DNA of 64,000 bases from Selaginella tamariscina. Its lineage: Eukaryota > Streptophyta > Lycopodiopsida > Selaginellales > Selaginellaceae. Shown piece after piece: positions 56,347 through 64,000 of this stretch. The notes under the pieces are model-generated. The model saw nothing but the letters and a program-made list of their open reading frames with translations, searched no databases and was not told the origin of the DNA. Positions within the stretch are counted from its first letter, which is position 1, and every line of letters starts with the position of its first letter. The stretch is from NCBI GenBank assembly GCA_003024785.1, contig PUQB01000159.1, positions 352,001 to 416,000 on the forward strand. Reading direction: 5' to 3'. The translations under genes were made by a program, and so were the position numbers.

Positions 56347-57463
56347 TGTCGTATGCCTGTATATGTTACAACTTGTCATGCTATATGTCTCACAAGAGTA
56401 AGACATGTCAAAATGTTGAGATATACGAGTATATGTATGTTTGTATCTGCGAGTGTATTGTATTACTATGTTTGCGTTTGGGTGTATTATATAGAGATAT
56501 TGTATTGTGCATATATGTACGATACACATACATACATATGGTTTTGTGAATATAGATTGTTCCGGATGAAGAGGGACTTCAGAATGTGTGGTTTTCAGCA
56601 AAGGTTAAAGCTATTAAGGTTGACGAGGCTTTAGTTGTTTATGACGAGCTTCTCAACGATGAAGGTTTGTATATATTATAAACATGTACACACACACACA
56701 CCCATAGACATATACCATAACTCAGTTTTAGAAGCCAAACCGCATGTATGTGGGTGACACTATCTTCTGATATGTGTGTGTGTGTGTGTGTGTGTGTATG
56801 CTTTATATAATCATGTATATGATTGCTCAGTTATCTACAAAGTGTCATTAGACAACATATATACACACACATACATACATGTTAATATCTCTCAGATGTG
56901 TGGTAATGTATAATACGTTTATGGGTGATATATTGTAGGAGATGGAAAATTAGAGGAATGGATAGATCTAAGAAGTCAAAATGGGAATATCCCACGAGTA
57001 CGAATAGCTCATCCTGTGACACAAGAGGGTGCAATGCGTAAGAGGAGAAGGGCTGCTACGGGAACGCAAATATGGATGAAAGATGACCATGTCGATGTAT
57101 GGATGAGGGACGGGTAAGTTTATAATTATTTAAACTTTTAAACCGTTTTAACTTACATATTATGATTAAATATCTTTAATACTTTTAATGAGCATTTAGT
57201 TCTAATTAATTATATTACGACCTTTCCATGATTTACTAAGTCTGTGTACATGTAAACATGAACATTTATGTAAATATGTTTGATAAAACAATATGAACGA
57301 TTTTATATGATATATTTATATATTTCTTTTAACGAATGTATATGAACAGATGGTGGGAAGGCATCGTGCAATCTGTTGTCGAAGATGAAAACCTGGTTAC
57401 TGTGTACTTTCCAGGCAAGTATTTACACGCGTATGTACTTGTAATACATATGAACTGTATGAA

Positions 57464-57499
<36 letters not shown>

Positions 57500-58295
57500 C
57501 GTTATTTTGGTTTTTAGGTGATGGAGATACAGAAGTTACGAAGTCGTGGAATTTAAGGCCTACACTTGTCTGGGACGGTAATGCATGGGTTCTTTGGAAC
57601 AATATAAGACACGTAAGTCATCATTTTAATTAACATTTTCGTTCTAATTAAGTTAGCTAATTAAATAGTTTAAGTGCTTGATATCGCATATTTCCACACC
57701 AGGTAACTAATATGTAGCTGATAGATATAAGTATATAGACACAGGTATATATGTATATATACAGATTTATTATACATATATTAATAGTTAATGTTTTTCA
57801 GGATGTTGGAATACAAAGTTTAGAGGCACCACAGGAAGAGTTTGAAACTTCAACACGAAACGGAAGAAGTTAACTGAGACACCATTTAGTGAGAGCCCCA
57901 AATCTCGAACCACTGTGAAACCAACAAAGAGAAAGAAGTTTTCTGAAGTTATTGAAAAGGATAAGAAATTGCAAGAAAAGGTATTAATTAATCAGTTAAT
58001 ATATAATTTACTATAATGTTATATGTAAACACACACACACACACACGTGTGTGTGTGTGTGTAAACTGTGTTTGTTTTTTAATAGGAGTTAGAGAAATCA
58101 AGTAAGCCTTACAAGGTCTTTAAGAAGAACGCTTTGAAGAAAACTTCACCAAAGAACAAAAGGAACAAAGTGACACTCAAAATTGCTGGTAATTTATTTA
58201 AAATTATTTTAGTTTTATAAATACGTATATTTAAATTTAAATATTTAATTATGGCAGGTGAGGTGTGGATAATCAGCAAAGTGGAAAATATGTAA
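51560..58295 (+). CDS. G2484-1: G2484-1-like Agenet/Tudor domain protein (multi-exon)
   Basis: Recognised as the plant G2484-1 type, a large nuclear Agenet protein (Agenet is a plant Tudor-like chromatin reader). Exons with matching phases: about 51560-52523 (acidic N-terminus ending K-R-G-R-K-P-G, AT-hook-like), 52616-52768 (V-Q-L-R-A-Q-I-L-V-Y-G), 53014-53072, 53148-53360 (W-E-K-T-W-K), 53442-53568, 53641-53883 (W-Q-F-R-P-P), 54100-54184, 54278-54451 and 54883-55228 (Ala-rich helical segments, L-A-A-E-A-A-S-Q-A-G), 55576-55636 (M-S-I-G-D-P), about 56077-56309, 56556-56664, 56939-57113, 57350-57414, 57518-57612, 57802-57980, 58086-58188, 58258-58295. Tandem Agenet units lie at 56556-57612: E-G-L-Q-N-V-W-F-S-A-K, W-W-E-G-I-V, W-N-L-R-P-T-L-V-W. 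The first exon has frame breaks and TAA at 53841 is in frame. The N-terminal Met is not found; family length would be far over 1,500 residues. Confidence 0.85.
51672..51834 (+). repeat. Coding tandem repeat in the Agenet gene, two units
   Basis: Two units of about 80 bp, each with GACAAC(G/A)AGCC, GTCGGG(G)ATAAACCGGCAACAGGA, CTGTACA and ATTACTACTACC. A further run of V-N-T-D-type repeats (GTAAACACTGAC) follows at 52,110-52,310. The unit lengths differ by one or two bases, so the units fall in different frames, which suggests missing bases. Confidence 0.75.
52529..52592. repeat. (GT)n(GA)n compound microsatellite at an intron start
   Basis: The donor GTACTG is followed directly by a (TG)n run and then a (AG)n run, filling most of a 92-nt intron between 52523 and 52616. 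Confidence 0.95.
53382..54060. repeat. Microsatellites in the middle introns of the Agenet gene
   Basis: (GT)n at 53,382-53,419 in the intron before exon 53442; (TA)n at 53,956-54,005 and (CA)n at 54,053-54,072 in the intron before exon 54100. Frames through them are repeat artefacts. Confidence 0.95.
54187..54256. repeat. (TC)n(AC)n compound microsatellite at an intron start
   Basis: The donor GTTCTCTCTC leads into (CT)n and then (CA)n. This is the reverse complement type of the (GT)n(GA)n blocks at 52,529 and 54,453, inserted in the opposite orientation in a neighbouring intron. Confidence 0.95.
54452..54882 (+). repeat. Intron with (GT)n(GA)n and second (GT)n block
   Basis: The intron starts GTGTGTGT directly at the splice donor after K-R-K-Q, changes to (GA)n to 54,509, and has a further (GT)n at 54,531-54,556. 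The remainder is ATGTATAT-rich. The acceptor TTTATGCAG precedes exon 54883. Confidence 0.9.
55222..55346 (+). repeat. 36-bp tandem repeat that copies an exon end and its splice donor
   Basis: CAAGCAGGTAGATACTCATA plus 16 more bases is repeated at 55222, 55258 and 55294, then a shortened copy at about 55,322. CAAGCAG is the end of the exon (S-Q-A-G) and GTAGAT the donor, so three equivalent donors lie 36 bp apart. Use of a downstream donor would add 12 codons per unit without a stop. Confidence 0.9.
57415..57517 (+). other. GC-AG intron inside the second Agenet unit
   Basis: The exon ends T-V-Y-F-P with TTCCAG and the intron begins GCAAGT, so the donor is GC rather than GT, with an otherwise strong consensus. 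The acceptor TTTTTAG precedes GTGATGG, and joining gives F-P-G-D-G-D-T-E-V-T in frame. A (CA)n run fills the middle. Confidence 0.8.
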
Positions 58296-58447
58296 TGGTT
58301 TAACATTTTAAAGTTAACATAATTTGTTTTTGACCGATGACTAATAGCGAATATGTAAAGATGATAAATTGTCTTTGTTTAACAAATATATTTATTAAAC
58401 TGGATTAGGTTTAGGTTACGGTGTGTAGGGTTTTTTCAAAAGGGAAA
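58296..58447 (+). promoter_or_regulatory. Short gap between Agenet and BRCT-RING genes
   Basis: Only 152 bp lie between the stop of one gene and the first start of the next on the same strand. It must hold the 3' end signal of the first and the start region of the second. AATATATTTATTAAAC is present at 58,385-58,400. Confidence 0.4.
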
Positions 58448-58599
58448 ATGCGGGATGGGGCTGTGGCGGGGATGGGATCGGCCATGGTGTGCATCACAGG
58501 CTACAAAGGCATACAGAAATCGAGGCTCATTGCGCTCATCAGGAGATGTGGCGCGCTCTATTCAGCAGATCTCACATCCAGGAACACACATTTGGTATG

Positions 58600-58676
<77 letters not shown>

Positions 58677-59985
58677 TTTGGGCATTTCATTTTTGGGTTT
58701 TAGTCACATTGCATTATTGTTTTCATTTGTGGGTTTTGAACAGTTTCTTAAATATATGATATTTTGTAGTGTCGATACTGAGATGCTTTGTGAACTTAGA
58801 AATATAATATTATACCTGTATTTCATACGTATCTGCATCGTATGCATATATGCATGATATATGTGTAATACACTGCATATATTATCTTTTTTATGACAAT
58901 TTGCTGCACTGAAGTTGTCTACTCCATATTTATACTGTATGGATATATATGCACGCACATATATGAGATGTCATATTGTTCAGAGTTATGATTTCATGTC
59001 GTTCAGATAGACACAAACACACACACACACATATATATGTATATGTATGTCAGTATAATAAGGTATGATAGACTAGATAAAGGATATGTAATATGTTTCA
59101 AATACACGCAGATGTTATTAAGACTTTACACGCATATGTTATTAAGACTTCACACACATACGTTAATGAAGGTTTATATTGGTGTTAGATTTGCTGGAGT
59201 TTTAGCGGGGATAAGTACATTTAGCTAAAAAACGTGGAAAACTTACTATTAACCATAGATGGCTTGAAGATTCGTTAGAAGCTGGACGTCGGCTGTCAGA
59301 AGACCCTTACACACACAAGTGGTAAGCAGACAAATAGCAGAACCATTAAATAATAGAAACTAAACAGGCGTATATGTTATATATACAGTCTGTAGTAGTA
59401 CGACAGACGTAAATATATATATGAGGACAGTATTATTACATAGATACGTCTTGACATGTTTTGAACAGTGGGGAGGAAGTTGGGCCTGTAAATTACAAGG
59501 AAGAGAAAGTAAGCAGTTTTAAAGAGATTTGTCTAGAGACAGCTGGAACGCAAACAAGTTATGTGAAAGAGTTGGATTTGGGTACTAGAAAGAGCTGCTC
59601 TTGAGATGAACAAAGGAAACATTCATTACATTCATCACAGAAAAGGAGATTGTCTTCACATGACAAAGAGAACTTAATCCGTAATGCTCATTAATACTTG
59701 ATGTTTGTGTGTGTGTGCAACACACGTATATGTATGTGTGCGAATTAAGCATTTTTACTTTTCAGTATTGTTTTGCAGGTAATAGAGGCTTTAGACAAGA
59801 CTCCGGGGTCAATAGACAGCAATCCAGTACTCGCAGAGATGGGAAAAGAGTAAGTAAAAACTTGCTATTTGGACAGGACTATGTACTTACATATAATATA
59901 TGTGTGTGCTGTATAAGTGCATAGTCAAACGTATAGACATACATCTACGTTTAATTATTACATATATATATATATATATATATAA

Positions 59986-60032
<47 letters not shown>

Positions 60033-61361
60033 ATGTATGTTTGTTTTGACATCGTGATTTCTCCATTATTTCAGCGTCTCAGTCTTGTTTCAGTAAAGAG
60101 ACTGCAGTCTACAGTGGAAGTAAGCCTTACACTTTATATGTAATATGCATAACTATATTTACAATATACATATGGTATCATCTAATATTTCGTGCACATC
60201 TAGCGACAGACAACGCACACTCCCTCTCACAGACGCTGTTGTGTTATGATCAGGGCTTAAATCATAGTGAAGAAAACCGAGAACAGTTCACACCACACAG
60301 AGACCGGGAAAAGGTATGTGGTGCATATAACACACCCATACCTATTTATATATAGATTTTGCAGGTTTTAGGACAAGAATCTACATTGAAGAACTGCTTA
60401 GACGCAAAGGCAAACGTAAAGCCAGTAGTTTGCCGAATAAAAGGCTGAAACAAAAGAAGGTAAACAGCTACCTCCATACCGAAGTACCACATTCACCAGA
60501 TAAGGTATGTTATGATACAATGTATAGTGCAGCAATTCCTGACTTTACAATATTTGCAAATACATATATACACATGTGGTACACACACCATAGAGTATTT
60601 GAGTACTTTTGATTCTTTGTGATTAGTGTGAAAGGCCTTCCTCTTCAGCTGAAGTGAGGAAGATCAACGACAGGATGTGCTTCCCGAAATACGGGAAGAA
60701 ACACAAGAATCGGATTCGATACTGAAGGCTTATTCAGTGGAAGATTCTCTGGGGATGTTCTCGGGGTTTTCAAATGGGGATGTCCAGTGTGTGATTTGTC
60801 ACACTGAGTGTAAGTCTACAGTGGAGGGTATTCTGCATTGCGGGCATGAGTTTTGCTTCGACTGCATTAAACGGTGGAGCCATCATTCTGTAAGTATATG
60901 ATATAGTTATATGCATATATGTAAGTATACAGATTTACACACACAGGCAGACAGCATATGTACACAATAACGAAGTTAACTTGCCTAAAATGTGATAGGT
61001 ACATATGTTATGTATACCTTTATGCATACTGATATATGCATGCTTGGGAAGAGGGAAATGCTATACGCATGAATTTTCGTTTTTGTGTAACTAGCTTGTT
61101 TTCTAGCTGCACACACACACATGGACTTTTTATTTAGTTATTACTGTATGTGTATACTAGGCGTGTGTGTAACTGTAACTAGTTTATATTGCAGGAGAAG
61201 AATACTCCAACTTGTCCACTGTGTAAGGCACCATTTGAGTTCATAACGAAGAGGGAATCGTTCATATCACTAGAGAGTGACGAATCGGAACAAAAGTTTA
61301 TTGAAACTGTGGTCATGATCAGGGAAGACCGCAGTATAAAACAAAGCTTCGAATGGCCACC

Positions 61362-61445
<84 letters not shown>

Positions 61446-63195
61446 GCACACACACGCACGCATATATAGTAAAGCCTCTATAATTTATTCAATAACTGCA
61501 TAATTTAATATTATTTTCTCGTCTTTGTTTAACTTAAAATGTCTTCAGTCCCAAATTTCTTTTCTTTGTAAAAGAACCTGTATGATTTAATAATGTTTAG
61601 TAATTCAGTTTTTATGTAACCTAATAATTAACTTGTATAAATTAATAGTCTAATAAATATAATTATTATTATCTGGCAACATTGTATATGATTACATACT
61701 TCAATATATATAATATAATAATTGTGTTAGCATTATTTCTGCGGTTTATTTAGGTACTAGTGTCCAGGTTTATATAATTTTTCAACTATATTATATGGTT
61801 ATTATACTAGTGCTTGCTCTCTCTCTCACACACATGCACGCACACGCAATGTATCTGTGTTAGTTAGTATTATTATGTGCAGATAACTACCTGTAATTTA
61901 TTCACAATTAACGACAAGTATTATAAATGATTACAATAATGTTTATTAATGTTGAAGTACTACTATTTGTAATTTGATTAAGTTTATATGAACGATTCCA
62001 GGTTAACTGTTGCATTATTTGCCGCGGGAGTGACACAGAGGATCTTTTGTTAATATGCAACTGTTGCCACTCAAGAGCAGTTCACACTTTCTGTTTAGAT
62101 CCTCCTTGGTCGAACGTGTTTTCCCCATGGGTATGTAACCTTTGCTATAGATAAATCATTTATTGATATTATAATTATTATACTCATATTATAATAATTT
62201 AATGATGTTTTATACTTAACAAGAATATGGTCATAGATATATCATAATGTCCGACTACACGTGAGTGAAAAAGAATGTTGTTTGTATGTTGTCTTATATT
62301 CATTGGCAATGCCATATGTATGTATGCACTTGTTAAATGCATTCAATTGTTACACATGGTTCAACACATACATACATACATATAGTAGATGGTTAGCATA
62401 TACATAAGTATTCTCTTTGCGATTTTTCTCTTGTTTATATTGAGTTCAAACTTAATTATAATTTAAATTACTTAGTATATTATTTTAAATTTATATTATT
62501 CTTGTTTCATAATCATTATAGGATATTTTTGAAGTGTTATATTATATAACATATATATAGAGAACTTTTTTAATTCTAAACATAGATTATTCCAATTCTT
62601 GAACCTCAATGTGTTATCTGACACACACACACACACACACACACCACACACATGCATGTGTGTGTGTGTGTGGTGTGTGTGTGTAGTTTGGAATTCTGGT
62701 CTTCCAAAAATATTTAATAATTAAAATAACGATGCACACATACATACAGAAACATGTGTCTCTGCTACGTAGGTCTACATGTATGTAAGTGTCTAAATAC
62801 TTAAGAAAATAAGATATATACATGCACATTTGTGTTTGTGTCCCTGTAATATGTCTTTACAACTACATTATGTATATACATACATACATACATACAACAT
62901 AATATATATATTATATATATATATAGATGCTCTTGTTCCCCATTAAACTGTGTAATTAATCTGCATACACATACATATAGATATTTCACATATTATGTAT
63001 TATCTTGGAAGTAATATCACACACACACACGTTGAATTATACATAAGTAACAAAAGTCAGCGAGATATATACTTAACAAATAAATAAATGACAATATCAG
63101 CTATTAAAATTATATATTGTATATATGTATACAGTAGAATTTAATTTTTTGTCTTTGACACATTACATATTTTAGACTTGCAGCCACGTCGGATT
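58448..63195 (+). CDS. BRCT-RING-PHD protein (multi-exon, At1g67180-like)
   Basis: The first exon (58448-58594) starts M-R-D-G-A-V-A-G-M-G and contains M-V-C-I-T-G-Y-K-G-I-Q-K-S-R-L-I, R-C-G-A and T-H-L. Exon 59189-59321 finishes the BRCT fold: I-C-W-S-F-S-G-D-K-Y, then in the next frame A-K-K-R-G-K-L-T-I-N-H-R-W-L-E-D-S, A-G-R-R-L. Exon 59469-59508 follows (S-G-E-E-V-G-P). Further small exons fit at 59779-59849, 60075-60119, 60204-60313, 60365-60459. Exon 60627-60889 has C-V-I-C, C-G-H-E-F-C and C-I-K-R-W; exon 61195-61362 adds C-P-L-C, completing a RING. Exon 62002-62130 is PHD-like: C-C-I-I-C, I-C-N-C-C, H-T-F-C-L-D-P-P-W. This domain set matches a plant BRCT/RING family probably acting in chromatin or DNA repair as an E3. 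One frame break near 59,220. The 3' end is uncertain and may lie beyond the window. Confidence 0.85.
58601..58674. repeat. (TA)n(GA)n compound microsatellite in BRCT gene intron 1
   Basis: Starts seven bases after the donor GTATGA. Same compound architecture as in the neighbouring gene, here with TA instead of GT. Confidence 0.95.
59962..60030. repeat. (TA)n tract in an intron
   Basis: Long TA repeat, partly palindromic at its centre (TATAATATATATTATA), between exons 59779-59849 and 60075-60119. Confidence 0.95.
61363..62001 (+). other. Intron between RING and PHD exons with (CT)n(CA)n
   Basis: The donor GTAAGC runs straight into (TC)n at 61,368-61,433 and (AC)n to 61,458. A smaller (TC)n(AC)n lies at 61,817-61,850. 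The rest is AT-rich without coding signal. Confidence 0.85.
62131..63175. other. AT-rich probable intron with microsatellites
   Basis: Holds an inverted microsatellite at 62,622-62,685: (CA)n with CACATGCATGTG at its centre and then (TG)n, able to form a long hairpin. No further domain seen. Confidence 0.55.
63176..63195 (+). CDS. Possible 20-nt microexon ending the PHD finger
   Basis: Flanked by TTTTAG and GTAAGT. In phase with exon 62002-62130 it gives S-P-W, then T-C-S-H-V-G, resembling the W-x-C end of a PHD finger. One Cys of the expected C-x2-C pair is not matched. Suggestive only. Confidence 0.35.
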
Positions 63196-64000
63196 GTAAG
63201 TTGTTCATAAGTGTATTTCACATGAGATTTACTGTAATTAATAGAATTTTCCATTTAATGTATTATAACGTACTATTTAGTAAAACAATCACACACACAC
63301 ACATATATATATAAATGTTGCACACATAGACTTTCATCGGAATAGTTGTATACATAGTTTAACATTTATATAAAACATTTACTTAAGTGGTAGATTTTTA
63401 ATCATAGGCTGATTTATTTAGACCTATATTTAGAATTATAGTTAGAATGTAACTGATGTATATGTATATATACATACATACATACATATAGAGACACACA
63501 CACACACACACGAAGGGCTATTGTGTTATATATGTATTTTACTGTATTATATAACCACAGTATATATAGTTGTATACATATTATTTTATACATATATAAA
63601 ATATGTATAAACTCTTAATAAAGTCATCTTCTGTATATATTGGATATTTTGTATTTTAAAATGTAATAAATGCAATGGGCTGAAGTCACCGACTTAATTG
63701 AAATATTCTATTAACTTAACTTAAATATTCGTGATAAATTAGATTAAATTATATGATTAACCTTTTTTGTATACATCATTTTTTATAATGAATTTTTCAA
63801 TCTATCTTTATTATAAAAATATCTTAATTATTAAAACTTATAATATATATTTTAATAAAGAAAGAAGAAAAAACATAACCCTTTTACTATTTTTAATTAA
63901 AGATTAGAGTTTCTTAATATATTTTGTTAATTGGTATAAATATATTTATTATATTAATTTATAAATTAATATCACTAAGATTAAAGGATTTGACATACTG
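63196..64000. other. AT-rich end of window, nothing recognised
   Basis: AT-rich with (CA)n at 63,290-63,303 and 63,495-63,510 and ATACATACATACATA runs. It could be intron or the 3' side of the BRCT-RING-PHD gene. Confidence 0.5.

Noticed and set aside
61189..61503. Ser-Leu and His-Thr rich C-terminal extension of the RING exon
   Set aside because: It reads through the splice donor at 61,363 into (TC)n(AC)n; the exon ends after W-P-P.

Overview
The window looks like nuclear DNA of a land plant with a large, repeat-rich genome. The basis is: spliced genes with GT-AG introns, plant-type families (a G2484-1-like Agenet protein and a BRCT-RING-PHD protein), Ty3/gypsy elements with chromodomains, a pogo element, a LINE, and CCCTAAA-type repeats. 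The species cannot be read from the sequence. The repeat landscape suggests a non-model, possibly non-angiosperm plant, but that is a guess.

Bases 1-22,100 are a nest of Ty3/gypsy retrotransposons. The host is an old plus-strand element in pieces: gag and protease 1-3,175; connector, RT and RNase H 11,876-13,060; integrase 14,900-15,106 and 15,438-15,793; and a tail 21,637-22,080. Into it went a related minus-strand element with its LTRs (3,176-11,875), a solo LTR (15,107-15,437, target duplication ACATC) and a full-length chromodomain element (15,794-21,631, target duplication ATGAT). The full-length element appears to be self-primed like Tf1: 13 nt just after its 5' LTR are exactly complementary to the predicted 5' end of its own transcript.

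Bases 22,266-28,777 hold a decayed pogo/Tigger transposon with inverted ends, a LINE remnant and a second chromovirus remnant with a possible 3' LTR.

Bases 29,982-44,636 are the most interesting part: a candidate 14.65-kb DNA transposon that I cannot assign to a described family. Its edges carry a 21-nt inverted repeat (20 matches), with ATTCAT next to both ends. It encodes, pointing left, a DUF7869-type protein with spaced acidic motifs (candidate transposase). Pointing right are a protein with a ParB-like domain followed by degenerate beta-class DNA-methyltransferase motifs, and an FCP1-like HAD phosphatase. Between the divergent genes are two arrays (about 18 and 30 copies) of an 18-bp perfect palindrome, GGCGGGATTAATCCCGCC. 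A ParB-like protein beside palindrome arrays recalls bacterial ParB/parS; that link is my inference.

Bases 46,026-48,819 are a separate element with roughly 450-bp terminal inverted repeats, an internal 140-bp tandem duplication and a tRNA-Asp-like sequence.

Bases 49,973-64,000 are the host-gene region: a RING gene (minus), a multi-exon G2484-1-like Agenet gene (plus) and, about 150 bp after its stop, a BRCT-RING-PHD gene (plus). Their introns are full of compound microsatellites, often starting at the splice donor. Across 30-60 kb many reading frames are broken by single missing bases, often in homopolymer runs, which looks more like draft-assembly error than gene decay.
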